64,000 nt of DNA from Shewanella schlegeliana (GCF_016765635.1 NZ_JAESVD010000004.1:124001-188000), one strand, 5' to 3'; shown: positions 45,369 to 55,581, counted from the stretch's first letter. A program made the numbers and translations. Notes: a model not told the origin generated them from the sequence alone.

Positions 45369-48300
45369 ATGCCAACTCAAGATAATTTAGGTATTTCGGG
45401 GCGTATTGCTCGCGCCTTTCAATCCAGTGCTATCACACCGTTATTGGCGCTACTAGGCTTACTACTGGGGCTTTTTGCGGTCATCGTTACTCCTAAAGAA
45501 GAGGAGCCACAAATCGATGTCACCTTTGCCGACGTATTTGTCCCCTTCCCTGGCGCCACGCCCCGTGAAGTAGAAAGCTTAGTGACTCTGCCAACCGAGC
45601 AGATTATCTCTGAAATTAAAGGCATAGATACCCTCTACTCATTTTCACAACCAGATGGTGCACTCTTCATTGTGGTCTTTGAGGTCGGTATTGCTCGCAA
45701 TGACGCCATTGTTAAGCTCTACAATCAAATCTACTCTAATCTTGATAAGCTGCCACTCAATGCAGGCGTGGGTGAACCGCTGATAAAACCTCGCGGCATC
45801 GACGACGTACCGATTGTGAGCCTCACCTTATGGTCGAAAGACAGCTCGGTTTCAGCAGAGATGCTAACTCATGTCGCTAACGGCTTAGAAACAGAAATAA
45901 AAAGAATCCCAGGTACCAGAGAGATTAACTCAGTAGGCGATCAGCAACTTAGCCTCAACGTGAGAATCGATCCGGTTAAGATGAATTACTTTAACGTCTC
46001 ATTTGATGAGATAAATCAAAGCCTCAGTAATAACAACCATATCTCAATGCCTAGCTCGCTAGTTCAAGGTAATCAGGAGATAAAGGTCCAAGCTGGCCAG
46101 TTTTTGCAAAATATCGAAGATGTAAAGCAACTCGTCGTTGCTGTAAAGCAAGACAGTGACGGACACAGTAGCCCAGTCTATCTTGCGGACTTTGCCGATA
46201 TTACCCTCAATGCCGATCTGCCAGTAAAAAGCGCATGGCATGGTGATAAGCAAGCGATCTATCCTGCTGTGACCATCGCTATAGGTAAGCAGCCGGGTAA
46301 GAATGCCGTCGATGTGGCCAACGCTATCATGGATAGAGTAAGCCAAGTCCAAAATGTGCTCATACCTAAAGGCGTCGAAGTCACCGTCTCACGCAATTAT
46401 GGCGAAACAGCAGGAGACAAAGCCAACACATTGATATTAAAGCTAGTGTTTGCTACCGCCGCAGTGGTGATTCTAGTCTTAATGACAATGGGTGTTAGAG
46501 AGGCTGTTGTAGTCGGTATTGCTATCATCATCACCTTGGCGCTTACCTTGTTTGCCTCTTGGGCATGGGGCTTCACACTCAACCGAATATCCCTGTTTGC
46601 CCTCATTTTCTCTATCGGCATATTGGTAGATGACGCCATCGTGGTTGTTGAGAACATTCATCGACATATGGCGATGGGTAAGCGATCTTTCTCAGAGCTA
46701 ATTCCTGTCGCCGTTGATGAAGTGGGCGGCCCAACAATTCTCGCCACCTTTACGGTGATTGCAGCTCTACTCCCTATGGCCTTTGTATCTGGCTTGATGG
46801 GACCCTATATGAGTCCAATACCGATCAATGCCAGTATGGGGATGCTTATCTCTCTTGCGGTGGCATTTATGATCACTCCTTGGTTAAGCCGGAAATTCCT
46901 AAAGCACTCTCAGCCCCTTCATAACGAGGAGCATCAACATAGTGAGGTTAATAAAGAGCAGCAACCAACACAAGGGTTCATGTTTAAGCTGTTTAACCGT
47001 TTAATTGGTCCCTTTGTTCAAGGTAAAAATGCGCGTAAAGCAAGGCTTGGCCTAGCGGCAGGGATTTTTATCCTCATTGCGGGAGCCGTTGCTCTGCCCA
47101 TGGCAAAGTTAGTGGTACTGAAGATGCTGCCCTTCGATAACAAGTCTGAGTTTCAAGTGATGGTCGACTTGCCAGAGGGCACGCCGGTTGAGCAGACACA
47201 AAAAGCACTAAAAGAGTTAGGTCGCTACCTTAATCAAGTGGAAGAGGTGGAGAATTACCAACTCTACGCCGGAACCAGTGCGCCGATGAACTTTAATGGT
47301 TTAGTGCGTCACTACTTCCTGCGTCAAACTCAAGAGCTAGGTGATATTCAGGTTAACTTAGTGGATAAAAAGCATCGCGACCGCGATAGCCACAGCATAG
47401 CACTGTCAGTTAGGGCGCCACTACAGGCAATTGGTGATAAGTACAATGCCAATATTAAAGTGGTTGAAGTGCCGCCAGGGCCGCCTGTTTGGTCGCCAAT
47501 TTTGGCCGAAGTTTATGGTCCCAGTGAAGCCATTCGAGAGCAAGCAGCTAACCAGCTACTCGGGCTTTTTAAAGAGACCAAAGATGTGGTCGATATCGAT
47601 ATCTTTTTACCTGAGTCGGCATCGAAGTGGCAAGTGATCATAGACCGAAGCAAGGCGAGCTTGCTTGGTGTCCCCTACAGCCAAATTGTCGACTTAGTCT
47701 CGACTTCTATCGGCGGTAAGAACATCAGCTATCTTCACAAAGAGAATCAAAAACACCCCGTGCCGATTAAAATTCAGCTTCAAGAGGGAGCCAAGGTCGA
47801 TCTGGAGCAAGTATTGAATCTGACGTTACGTAGCAACAGTGGTCAAGCCATTCCTGTCTCTGAGTTAGTCAGGATCGACAAAGGCAATATTGATACCCCT
47901 ATTATCCATAAAAACATGATCCCGATGATCATGGTGGTTGCCGATATGGCTGGTCCCTTGGACAGCCCTCTGTATGGTATGTTCGACATGGTTGGGCAGA
48001 TCAATGATAAGCAGGACTCAAGTTTAGAGTCTGATTTAGGCTCTGATTTAAGCTCTAGTTTTAGTTTTGAACAGCACTTCATCAGCCAGCCTAGCGGGCT
48101 CGATAGCGTCGCGGTACTCTGGGATGGTGAATGGAAAATTACCTATGAGACCTTCCGCGATATGGGCATCGCTTACGCTGTGGGCATGATTGCCATCTAC
48201 CTGCTGGTTGTCGTACAGTTTAAATCCTATAGCGTACCGCTGATCATCATGGCGCCCATTCCATTGACAGTCATTGGGGTGATGCCGGGCCATGCCCTAC

Positions 48301-48635
48301 TCGGCGCACAATTTACCGCAACCTCCATGATAGGCATGATCGCCCTTGCAGGAATTATTGTACGTAACTCGATTCTCTTAGTGGACTTTATTCACCAAGA
48401 AGTTGCGGCAGGCGTGCCTTTTGAGCAAGCGGTCATACATTCTGGTGCGGTTAGAGCCAAACCCATCATGCTGACCGCATTTGCCGCCATGATAGGAGCG
48501 CTATTTATCATAGATGACCCGATTTTTAATGGGCTTGCGATAAGCCTTATCTTCGGCATCTTAATTTCCACGCTATTAACCCTAGTGGTGATCCCTGTGC
48601 TTTATTACGCGGTGATGAGAAAACGCTATCAGTAA
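45369..48635 (+). CDS. RND-family efflux transporter, inner-membrane pump
   Basis: 1088 residues, slightly above the usual 1030–1050. AcrB/HAE1-type layout: first helix near 20–40, porter domain (FPGATPREVESLVTLPTEQI near 60), helices 2–6 with GILVDDAIVVVENIHRH near 420 carrying the proton-relay aspartates, second porter domain, and helices 8–12 with GIIVRNSILLVDFIHQE near 1000. A Q/E/H-rich linker (QPLHNEEHQHSEVNKEQQ) near 519 and a serine/aspartate-rich insertion near 880–900 are unusual. The substrate is unknown. Confidence 0.93.
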   Translation: MPTQDNLGISGRIARAFQSSAITPLLALLGLLLGLFAVIVTPKEEEPQIDVTFADVFVPFPGATPREVESLVTLPTEQIISEIKGIDTLYSFSQPDGALFIVVFEVGIARNDAIVKLYNQIYSNLDKLPLNAGVGEPLIKPRGIDDVPIVSLTLWSKDSSVSAEMLTHVANGLETEIKRIPGTREINSVGDQQLSLNVRIDPVKMNYFNVSFDEINQSLSNNNHISMPSSLVQGNQEIKVQAGQFLQNIEDVKQLVVAVKQDSDGHSSPVYLADFADITLNADLPVKSAWHGDKQAIYPAVTIAIGKQPGKNAVDVANAIMDRVSQVQNVLIPKGVEVTVSRNYGETAGDKANTLILKLVFATAAVVILVLMTMGVREAVVVGIAIIITLALTLFASWAWGFTLNRISLFALIFSIGILVDDAIVVVENIHRHMAMGKRSFSELIPVAVDEVGGPTILATFTVIAALLPMAFVSGLMGPYMSPIPINASMGMLISLAVAFMITPWLSRKFLKHSQPLHNEEHQHSEVNKEQQPTQGFMFKLFNRLIGPFVQGKNARKARLGLAAGIFILIAGAVALPMAKLVVLKMLPFDNKSEFQVMVDLPEGTPVEQTQKALKELGRYLNQVEEVENYQLYAGTSAPMNFNGLVRHYFLRQTQELGDIQVNLVDKKHRDRDSHSIALSVRAPLQAIGDKYNANIKVVEVPPGPPVWSPILAEVYGPSEAIREQAANQLLGLFKETKDVVDIDIFLPESASKWQVIIDRSKASLLGVPYSQIVDLVSTSIGGKNISYLHKENQKHPVPIKIQLQEGAKVDLEQVLNLTLRSNSGQAIPVSELVRIDKGNIDTPIIHKNMIPMIMVVADMAGPLDSPLYGMFDMVGQINDKQDSSLESDLGSDLSSSFSFEQHFISQPSGLDSVAVLWDGEWKITYETFRDMGIAYAVGMIAIYLLVVVQFKSYSVPLIIMAPIPLTVIGVMPGHALLGAQFTATSMIGMIALAGIIVRNSILLVDFIHQEVAAGVPFEQAVIHSGAVRAKPIMLTAFAAMIGALFIIDDPIFNGLAISLIFGILISTLLTLVVIPVLYYAVMRKRYQ

Positions 48636-48698
48636 TGTTATCTATGGCGGTACATGCCGCCATAGTCACTTATACCTATCAGTATACAAGGAGTAAAT

Positions 48699-48917
48699 AT
48701 GTCAATTGAACGCGCCATCATGGCATTTGCAGGCTTTATGGTTTTAATATCAGTAGCCCTAACTGTATGGATTAATGATAATTTTATCTGGCTCACCGTT
48801 TTTGTTGGAGCTAATTTATTTCAAAGCGCCTATACTGGATTTTGTCCGGCAGCAATGATTATGCGCAAGTTAGGCTTTAAGTCTGAAGCACAGCTAGCCA
48901 CTGCCAATAATAATTAA
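48699..48917 (+). CDS. DUF2892 small membrane protein
   Basis: 72 residues with two membrane helices and the DUF2892 end GANLFQSAYTGFCPAAMIMRKLG. The same domain forms the C-terminal membrane part of E. coli YgaP, whose N-terminal part is a rhodanese; here a rhodanese is encoded next door. AAGGAG precedes the start at ideal spacing. Probably co-transcribed with the rhodanese gene. Confidence 0.88.
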   Translation: MSIERAIMAFAGFMVLISVALTVWINDNFIWLTVFVGANLFQSAYTGFCPAAMIMRKLGFKSEAQLATANNN

Positions 48918-48941
48918 ATAATGAAAAATAAAGGTATATTG

Positions 48942-49337
48942 ATGAGTAACGCTTTTAATTTACAGCATAAACTGCCAAAAACTATGGTTTGGTTATTAGG
49001 GCTAAGTGTTTTATTAATGATGTTCAGCACTATAGCTACGGCCGCAGATCAAGATGCTAAAGTGACTTGGCAAAAAATTGAAGCTGGTGCTTTAGTGGTT
49101 GATGTTCGCACACCAGGAGAGTTTGCTCAGGGACATCTACCAAACGCAATCAATATTCCTTATGAGCAAATTAACACTAAGTTTGCCAACAAGCAGATCG
49201 CAAAAGACCGTTCGGTAGTTGTTTATTGCCGCAGCGGCAATCGCAGTGGTATCGCTAAGCAGATGCTCGTCAGTGAAGGCTACACTCATGTTTATAACGG
49301 TGGCGGCTACCAAATGCTAATGAGCCAAAAGCACTAA
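48942..49337 (+). CDS. Membrane-anchored or secreted rhodanese-domain protein
   Basis: 131 residues. An N-terminal hydrophobic segment (MVWLLGLSVLLMMFSTIATA) serves as signal peptide or anchor, followed by one rhodanese domain with the catalytic loop VVYCRSGNRSGIAKQM. It would carry persulfide sulfur in the periplasm. Together with the DUF2892 gene it looks like a split form of YgaP. I choose ATG 48942, which follows AAAGG by eight bases, over an earlier ATG at 48921 without a ribosome site. Confidence 0.88.
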   Translation: MSNAFNLQHKLPKTMVWLLGLSVLLMMFSTIATAADQDAKVTWQKIEAGALVVDVRTPGEFAQGHLPNAINIPYEQINTKFANKQIAKDRSVVVYCRSGNRSGIAKQMLVSEGYTHVYNGGGYQMLMSQKH

Positions 49338-49903
49338 TTGAGCTTAAGCTCCAAGAGAAGCCTAAAATATTCTTATTTTAGGCTTTTTTATTATCTGTTT
49401 TGCTGTCTGTGTTTATTATCTAAGAATAGTCCCCTTAGAACCACAGATAGATAATCTAGCTAAATCTAGAATCAAATCACCATAAAATGACTAAAATCAG
49501 ACCTTAAACAACAGATAAAACCAACCTTTTTAATTCCATTTAGGCATAAGTTATAACCAAGCTTATCAACAATGTTTGTATCGTAATTTCATATACTTAT
49601 ATTAAGCGAACACTAAACTAGTCATAAAGACTATTATATTCAATTATGACACTGCAACCCCAAGATGCATAAAACCGCAAATAACCAGCATAAACTCACA
49701 AAATCGAACCAAAAAATAAAATAATCATTCATATAAAGAAATCTCCCCATTTAACAGTATTCCTCCGCCAGTAGATTAACACTTTATTTACAAATCAAAA
49801 TCAGCCAGATACATTCCATCGTCGTAATAATAGAAATATAAATAAAATTCTGCAGATAACACAAAAAACAACCAAATATTCTAAATGACATGGAAGACAG
49901 TAA
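49338..49903. other. AT-rich intergenic region before the subtilase gene
   Basis: 566 bases. The terminator of the rhodanese gene is at 49358–49391. The rest is AT-rich with no frame I can support; it may hold an extended promoter or leader for the protease gene. Confidence 0.6.
49358..49391 (+). terminator. Terminator after the rhodanese gene
   Basis: Perfect 12-bp stem AAGCCTAAAATA / TATTTTAGGCTT with a TTCT loop and a T tract. Confidence 0.92.
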
Positions 49904-52318
49904 ATGACTACAAGAAATATAACTAGAGCTGCGTTATCGCTTTCGGCTCTTACACTCGCCATCTCTGCGAGCGTAAGTGCAGCCCCATCTTTTGCTCCAC
50001 AGCTACAAAGTAATGGATCGCAACTAACTAAAAAAAGCCCTTTACCCAAACGCTATATTGTCAAGTTTAAACGAGCCGATGGTATCAGCGGTTTCGCCCA
50101 ATCGAGCAACAGTATTGCTGATGCTCAATACCAACCGAGAAGCAATGAAGTTTTCTCACACTTTCGCGCGCTTAACAGTGTTGCAGCCAAAGAGATGAAA
50201 CGCATCGGTCGCAGTAATAGCTACTCAGTAAAACTCGATAATAAAAGACTGCAAGAGCTTAGGTTTCGCGCCGATGTCGACTACGTAGAAGAAGATGTAC
50301 CACGCCGACTATTATCGGAAACCACACCTTGGGGACAAACATACGTTGGCGCTACAGCTTTAAGTGATAGCCAAGCAGGCAACAGAACCATCTGCATTAT
50401 CGACTCCGGTTACGATCGTAGTCATAACGACCTCAATGCCAATAATGCCTCTGGCACAAATAACGCTGGCACGGGTAATTGGTTCGACCCTGGTACAAAT
50501 AATGCTCATGGTACTCACGTTGCAGGTACCATTGCCGCCATTGCAAACAATGAAGGTGTTATCGGCGTTATGCCAAACCAAAATGCTAATATCCATGTGA
50601 TTAAGGTATTTAACTCAGATGGCTGGGGTTACTCTTCATCACTGGTTTCAGCGGTTGATACCTGCGTATATAATGGCTCCAATGTCGTCACCATGAGTTT
50701 AGGCGGTCCAAGCTCAAGCAATACCGAAAAAAATGCCCTTGCTGCTCACGCAAACAACAACGTGCTATTAATCGCAGCTGCAGGTAATGACGGGAACAGT
50801 ACCCATAGTTATCCCGCTTCTTACGACTCAGTGATGTCGGTTGCAGCAGTTGATAGCAATAAAGACCATGCCGCATTCTCGCAATATACCGATCAAGTAG
50901 AAATCTCCGGCCCTGGTGAAGCCATTTTATCCACCGTGACTCGTGGTGAAGGCCGTTTGGCTGACATTAACATTGCTGGTCAATCCTACTTCAACAACGG
51001 GGTAGTGCCTCATAATCGTTATGTAAAGTCGGGAACCAGCCATATTAGCTCGCCCATTATTGGTAGCATAACGGGTACACTCGCAGAGTGTGCCGTCAGT
51101 GGCAGCTCATTTAATTGTGGCAATATGACCAACAAGGTGTGTTTAGTTGAGCGTGTCGGTAACCAAGGTAGTAGCTACCCAGAAATAGATGCGGTTAAAG
51201 CCTGTGAAGTCGCAGGCGCTAGCGCTTCAATCGTTTATAGTAATACTGCACTTCCAGGCCTGCAGAACCCATTCTTAGTTGATAGCAACAATGAAGCGCC
51301 TATTGTGTCTGTCTCGGTAGACCGTGCAACGGGTTTAGCTCTTAGGGAGCAAATCGGTAATAGCGTCACGGTTGCCAATTCCGATAACGAAGACTACGAA
51401 TACTACAACGGTACTTCAATGGCTACACCGCACGTATCAGGTGTGGCAACACTCGTTTGGAGTCACCACCCACAGTGTAGCGCCCAGCAGATAAGAGAGG
51501 CGCTTAAAGCGACTGCTGAAGATCTTGAGACGGTGGGTCGTGATAACAAGACTGGATTTGGCCTAGTAAATGCGTCTGCAGCCAAGACATACCTTGAAGA
51601 GTCATGTACAGGCCCAACTGATCCCGGTGCAGGCGACAATGTGCTAGTTAACGGTGTGATGAAAACCAATCTTACGGGCGCGAAGAGTGATGAGCTGCAT
51701 TACTATATCGATATTCCAGCTGGAGCATCCAATCTGAGCTTCAGCATGAGTGGCGGAAGCGGAGATGCAGATCTCTATGTTCAGTATGGCGCTGCACCAA
51801 CAACTGATAGTTATGACTGCCGCCCTTGGAAGGGAGGTAACAACGAGTCATGCCCTATCACGAATATTCAATCGGGCACTTATTATGTCATGCTTCAGGG
51901 TTATAGTGCTTTTGATGGCGTAAACCTAATCGCAAACTATAGTGAATCTACTGGCGGTGGAGGCACTGGAGGAGCTGCAACTTACACAAATAACACTAGC
52001 TATAGCATTCCAGACAACAGCAGCATTGGTGTAGAGAGTATAATCTCAGCGGCTCGCACTGGTGACTCAGGCATAGTTTCTGTTGCGGTCAACATCAGCC
52101 ATACCTATATTGGCGACCTACAAGTTGAGCTTCATAGCCCGTCGGGGCAAATCTCGGTGTTACACGACAATAGTGGCGGCAGTGCTAACGATATCGTTAA
52201 AACATACACTGTCGATATGTCGGGAGCGGATTCAGCTGGTGACTGGAAACTTAAAGCAATAGACAGTGCTCGTCGAGATGTTGGCACCATAAACTCATGG
52301 GAGCTAAGCTTCCAGTAA
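49904..52318 (+). CDS. Secreted subtilisin-like (S8) protease with PA insert, PPC and P domains
   Basis: 804 residues. Signal peptide (about 1–26), an I9-type propeptide (KRYIVKFKRADGI to DVDYVEEDVPRR), then the S8 catalytic domain. Its triad is Asp at about 167 (CIIDSGYD), His at 202 (NAHGTHVAGT) and Ser at 505 (YNGTSMATPHVSGV). A protease-associated insert (about 340–480) lies between His and Ser. A PPC domain (SMSGGSGDADLYVQYG near 625) and a P-type domain at the end (IGDLQVELHSPSG) follow. The PPC domain probably directs secretion and is usually cleaved. Marine gammaproteobacteria use such enzymes to digest external protein. Confidence 0.94.
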   Translation: MTTRNITRAALSLSALTLAISASVSAAPSFAPQLQSNGSQLTKKSPLPKRYIVKFKRADGISGFAQSSNSIADAQYQPRSNEVFSHFRALNSVAAKEMKRIGRSNSYSVKLDNKRLQELRFRADVDYVEEDVPRRLLSETTPWGQTYVGATALSDSQAGNRTICIIDSGYDRSHNDLNANNASGTNNAGTGNWFDPGTNNAHGTHVAGTIAAIANNEGVIGVMPNQNANIHVIKVFNSDGWGYSSSLVSAVDTCVYNGSNVVTMSLGGPSSSNTEKNALAAHANNNVLLIAAAGNDGNSTHSYPASYDSVMSVAAVDSNKDHAAFSQYTDQVEISGPGEAILSTVTRGEGRLADINIAGQSYFNNGVVPHNRYVKSGTSHISSPIIGSITGTLAECAVSGSSFNCGNMTNKVCLVERVGNQGSSYPEIDAVKACEVAGASASIVYSNTALPGLQNPFLVDSNNEAPIVSVSVDRATGLALREQIGNSVTVANSDNEDYEYYNGTSMATPHVSGVATLVWSHHPQCSAQQIREALKATAEDLETVGRDNKTGFGLVNASAAKTYLEESCTGPTDPGAGDNVLVNGVMKTNLTGAKSDELHYYIDIPAGASNLSFSMSGGSGDADLYVQYGAAPTTDSYDCRPWKGGNNESCPITNIQSGTYYVMLQGYSAFDGVNLIANYSESTGGGGTGGAATYTNNTSYSIPDNSSIGVESIISAARTGDSGIVSVAVNISHTYIGDLQVELHSPSGQISVLHDNSGGSANDIVKTYTVDMSGADSAGDWKLKAIDSARRDVGTINSWELSFQ

Positions 52319-52334
52319 AAAAACTGTTGATAAT

Positions 52335-52361
52335 AGAGAGCCTTATGGCTCTCTTTTTTTG
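52335..52361 (+). terminator. Terminator after the subtilase gene
   Basis: Stem AGAGAGCC / GGCTCTCT with a TTAT loop and a T tract. Confidence 0.9.
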
Positions 52362-52447
52362 CAATATTAAGCTCAAGACCTGTTATTAATAAGCTGATAT
52401 AATTAACCCATTCAGCTAAGTTCCAACAAGACGATTGCAACAAGACT

Positions 52448-52765
52448 ATGACTCAAGTAAACAACCCACTCCACGGCATTAAGCTCGAAGACTTATTAAC
52501 GGATCTTGTCGATCATTACGGTTGGGAAGAATTAGGTAGACGTATCGATATTCGCTGCTTTAATCATGACCCAAGTATTAAGTCGAGTTTAAAGTTTCTG
52601 CGTAAAACTCAATGGGCAAGAGATAAAGTGGAATATCTTTATTTAAAAATGAATAAACTGCCACTGCCTGCCCCAAAAGATTATGACGGTGAAAACCGTG
52701 CCGCTAAACCGCAAAAATCTAAAGAGCCGTTACCCGAGGTCAATGCTAAGATTTGGGGTAAATAA
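52448..52765 (+). CDS. VF530-family (DUF2132) putative DNA-binding protein
   Basis: 105 residues. The VF530 fold sequence is clear: [40 protein letters not shown] and [19 protein letters not shown] proline/lysine-rich tail follows. The family is named from a Vibrio fischeri structure, and its biological role is not established. It stands alone between the subtilase and the leftward outer-membrane barrel gene. Confidence 0.9.
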   Translation: MTQVNNPLHGIKLEDLLTDLVDHYGWEELGRRIDIRCFNHDPSIKSSLKFLRKTQWARDKVEYLYLKMNKLPLPAPKDYDGENRAAKPQKSKEPLPEVNAKIWGK

Positions 52766-52790
52766 CCTAATAAACCTCGATAACTCAATG

Positions 52791-52818
52791 TATTGGCTTG
52801 ATTCTTATTGAGCCAATA
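52791..52818. repeat. Inverted repeat related to the one at 4362–4404
   Basis: TATTGGCT and AGCCAATA flank a 12-base loop between two convergent genes. It shares TATTGGCTT at one end and TGAGCCAATATA at the other with the hairpin near the CNNM gene. It may act as a terminator, but no T tract follows. Confidence 0.5.
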
Positions 52819-52861
52819 TATTCGAATTCAAGCCCCGAATGTAAGCCTTTTCCTAGTCTGC

Positions 52862-53668
52862 CTAGATTGGGAACTCAAAAATTAAACGCCACACCTCAAC
52901 CCCGTCGCCCCCTCGGTAACTTAAACCAAAACGTTCAATATTAATTAAGTCCCAGCCAATTGGCTTGGAGAACGCCAAGGTTAGACCCACCTCTAAACTA
53001 CTCGCCACCAGCACATCTTCTTCAAATGGTGTAGTGAACTTTAATCGGTCAAAATACCAATAGCCAGCAACGAAGAAGCGGGGTTCAACTTCGACTCCCC
53101 CCATCTGGAAGAAATAGTTAGTACCTATATCAATACCTGATTGTACCGCTGAGTATGTCTCACTCACTTCGTCATCTAGGGTATTATAGCCAGCAAAAAA
53201 GATCCGGTTTACCCATAGAGGTTCACTATCACCAAAATCAAAACTAAGCAGGCTAGACATGCCCGCTGAATAGATAATAACGTCATTCCCATTGGTAAAA
53301 TTTGTGCCAAAACCGAGATCTGCGTAGGTTTGAAACTCATGGTTATCGGCGGTTTTTACTCTGTACTCGAGTCCAGGGGTAACGCTTAGAGTGCCCACAC
53401 TCGAGGGGAATTCACCATCTGGCAAGTCGCTCCAGGTAAAATTAAAAAATCCCATAGATACAGGAGTTCTCAATACCAAAGACTCCTCTTCAGAGCGCTG
53501 TAAATCAAAACTTAGTGGGATATTAACGACCGTCGCATTTTGGCCTGCTGTACGGTAGATACCGCTGCCTAAATAGTTCGAGAAAGCATAGTGACTGTAA
53601 TCGGTTTCCGCACTTGCAGGTAAACCAATAAATAGCAGAAAAACAGAAAGGACTCGTAAACGGGTCAT
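52862..53668 (-). CDS. Solitary outer-membrane autotransporter-like beta-barrel protein
   Basis: 268 residues. Signal peptide MTRLRVLSVFLLFIGLPASA, then a beta-rich sequence with alternating aromatic strands and a terminal aromatic residue pattern (EVWRLIFEFPI) of an outer-membrane barrel. It resembles the Omp_AT family of lone barrel domains found in Shewanella and Vibrio; there is no passenger domain. Function unknown. Convergent with the VF530 gene. Confidence 0.75.
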   Translation of the reverse strand: MTRLRVLSVFLLFIGLPASAETDYSHYAFSNYLGSGIYRTAGQNATVVNIPLSFDLQRSEEESLVLRTPVSMGFFNFTWSDLPDGEFPSSVGTLSVTPGLEYRVKTADNHEFQTYADLGFGTNFTNGNDVIIYSAGMSSLLSFDFGDSEPLWVNRIFFAGYNTLDDEVSETYSAVQSGIDIGTNYFFQMGGVEVEPRFFVAGYWYFDRLKFTTPFEEDVLVASSLEVGLTLAFSKPIGWDLINIERFGLSYRGGDGVEVWRLIFEFPI

Positions 53669-53731
53669 AAATCGACTTTAAACTTAATTAAACTCTAATA
53701 GATAACCCGAATATAACGGTATAGCGGAAGA

Positions 53732-53754
53732 AAAGCCAAAAATATTAAGGCTTT
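53732..53754 (-). terminator. Possible weak terminator after ribA
   Basis: Short stem AAAGCC / GGCTTT followed leftward by a TTTTCTT tract, just past the ribA stop. Confidence 0.4.
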
Positions 53755-53765
53755 CCCCACTTGGA

Positions 53766-54383
53766 TCAGTCTTTGTCGACATCGGTGAAGTGATGCTCAG
53801 ACATCATATGTCCCAGCTGAGTAGATTTGGTCTTAAGATAGCCTTCGTTATAGCGATTTTTCCCCACTTGCAGCGGCACTCGCTCAACAACTTCTAAGCC
53901 AAAACTTTGCATCGCTTTCACTTTACGAGGGTTATTGGTCATTAAGCGCACTTTAGACACACCGATCTTCTCCATCATAGGGATGATCATGTCATATTTG
54001 CGCATATCGGCTTCAAAGCCTAAACGCTCGTTAGCCTCAACAGTATTGGCACCTTGATCTTGCAGCTCATAAGCACGGATTTTATTAAGCAACCCGATAC
54101 CACGACCCTCTTGGCGCAAATAGAGAATAAAGCCTTGTCCCTCTTCGGCAATATTCTGCATCGCCGTTTGTAACTGGAAGCCACAGTCGCAACGTAAGCT
54201 AAATAGCGCGTCACCAGTTAAACATTCTGAATGAATACGCCCAAGGATAGGAGCATCTGGGGAAAATGTACCAAAGGTAAGCGCTACATGCTCTTTACCT
54301 GTCTCGCTATCTTCAAAGCCATGCATTTCGAAAACACCCCAAGGGGTAGGTAATTTTGAAGACGCGATATATTTAATCGACAT
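53766..54383 (-). CDS. ribA: GTP cyclohydrolase II
   Basis: First enzyme of riboflavin synthesis; converts GTP to the diaminopyrimidine product, formate and pyrophosphate. 205 residues. The zinc cysteines lie in [20 protein letters not shown], the catalytic segment is [17 protein letters not shown], and the C-terminal substrate region is [16 protein letters not shown]. It is the stand-alone form without RibB. No FMN riboswitch was recognised in the 214 bases upstream. Confidence 0.96.
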   Translation of the reverse strand: MSIKYIASSKLPTPWGVFEMHGFEDSETGKEHVALTFGTFSPDAPILGRIHSECLTGDALFSLRCDCGFQLQTAMQNIAEEGQGFILYLRQEGRGIGLLNKIRAYELQDQGANTVEANERLGFEADMRKYDMIIPMMEKIGVSKVRLMTNNPRKVKAMQSFGLEVVERVPLQVGKNRYNEGYLKTKSTQLGHMMSEHHFTDVDKD

Positions 54384-54598
54384 GAAAAAACCTTAACGAC
54401 AACTCTCATTCCATGAGACTGCAAACGTCCTGATAAAGAAAATAAATGCTTGAGACGATACTCTTGCTAGCTCAATGATTCAATCAGTCTATGGCTTAAA
54501 GTGGGATCTCATTCGCCATAGACTAAACTGGAGTCAGCATAAGCCCAGTGCTTAAAGATAACCTTGAAGCGGCTCACTAAATGAATAACTAAAAGTAG

Positions 54599-54955
54599 TT
54601 AAAACTCTTTTGGTGCAAAGCCTGTCACTTGCTTAATGCCCATTTCACGACCTAATGCTGTCATTGGATGTACAACGACCAAGCCCTTTACTGACTTCTT
54701 CAATTTACCCATGTCAGCCTGTTCGGCTTTAGTTAACACTCGGCTAAACTTTAAGCCAGTAACAGTGCTACCTTGCTTACTCAGCTCACGTGTTTGTTGA
54801 CCTTTAACGCTACTAATACGTTTCGTTAAAGCCGCAATCTCCTGCTTAAACTGCATAATAACAGTCGGATCACCACGCTTTTCAGCGGCTGCTAGCTTAC
54901 GACGAAATCTGTCTAACTTATCGTTGAGCGTTTGCAGCTCCTGCTTTAAATTCAT
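54599..54955 (-). CDS. yibL: YibL-family ribosome-associated protein
   Basis: 118 residues, strongly basic, with an N-terminal coiled-coil-like helix (LKQELQTLNDKLDRFRRKLA) and a C-terminal globular part (KGLVVVHPMTALGREMG). This matches YibL of E. coli, which was found with ribosomes; its role is unclear. It stands alone, leftward, behind the nrdG terminator. Confidence 0.85.
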   Translation of the reverse strand: MNLKQELQTLNDKLDRFRRKLAAAEKRGDPTVIMQFKQEIAALTKRISSVKGQQTRELSKQGSTVTGLKFSRVLTKAEQADMGKLKKSVKGLVVVHPMTALGREMGIKQVTGFAPKEF

Positions 54956-54998
54956 TTACAAACCTTAAATTCAAATCTAAATAACACGTTTAGAAACA

Positions 54999-55028
54999 AA
55001 AACAGCCTCAGTTAACTGACGCTGTTTT
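54999..55028 (-). terminator. Terminator after nrdG
   Basis: Stem AAAACAGC / GCTGTTTT with an inner palindrome TCAGTTAACTGA and a leftward T tract, 60 bases past the nrdG stop. Confidence 0.8.
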
Positions 55029-55087
55029 GTCATTATTGTCTCATTATAACAGCATACAAGACCATTTTGCCTAGGTTTATAGCAAGC

Positions 55088-55552
55088 TTATCTGAGATAG
55101 TGGATTTCTTGATTACTGCTGCCCCTAAAGACTAGGCTAGGATCGGCGAGAGATTGCTCAAACTTACCATCGACCACGACATTGACTAAGTCGACGATCT
55201 CTTGTTGTTCAGGGCTCAAACTCGCGAGAGTATAACCCGTCCACAACCAGATATCTTTACCAGGGCAGTGCGCTCTCACCTGTTTAACAAGTGATAATAT
55301 CGCCTCCAAATTAGCTGGGAATAACGGATCACCACCAGACAGCGATAACCCCCGCCTTTTAATTCTGTCATCATTTAGATCATCAATAATGCGCTGCTGC
55401 ATCTGCTCATCAAATAGATGACCTGAACAGGGATTCCAAGTCGACTGATTGTAACAACCGCGGCACTGATGCTCGCAGCCAGAGACAAACAGGGTTGCGC
55501 GAGTCCCCGGCCCATTAATCACATCTGTTTGATAGTATTGATGATAATTCAT
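55088..55552 (-). CDS. nrdG: Anaerobic ribonucleotide reductase activating protein
   Basis: Radical SAM enzyme that installs the glycyl radical on NrdD. 154 residues. The cluster cysteines are residues 26, 30 and 33 in SGCEHQCRGCYNQS, the CxxxCxxC pattern. The GGD motif of SAM binding is in LSLSGGDPLFPAN. It follows nrdD by 76 bases, with a hairpin between them that may reduce its expression relative to nrdD. Confidence 0.95.
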   Translation of the reverse strand: MNYHQYYQTDVINGPGTRATLFVSGCEHQCRGCYNQSTWNPCSGHLFDEQMQQRIIDDLNDDRIKRRGLSLSGGDPLFPANLEAILSLVKQVRAHCPGKDIWLWTGYTLASLSPEQQEIVDLVNVVVDGKFEQSLADPSLVFRGSSNQEIHYLR

Positions 55553-55581
55553 AATAAACTTATTCCAGCTAAAGAGATAAA

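Noticed and set aside
54384..54598. FMN riboswitch upstream of ribA
   Set aside because: Looked for it because of the pathway; the region shows none of the conserved RFN element segments that I could recognise.
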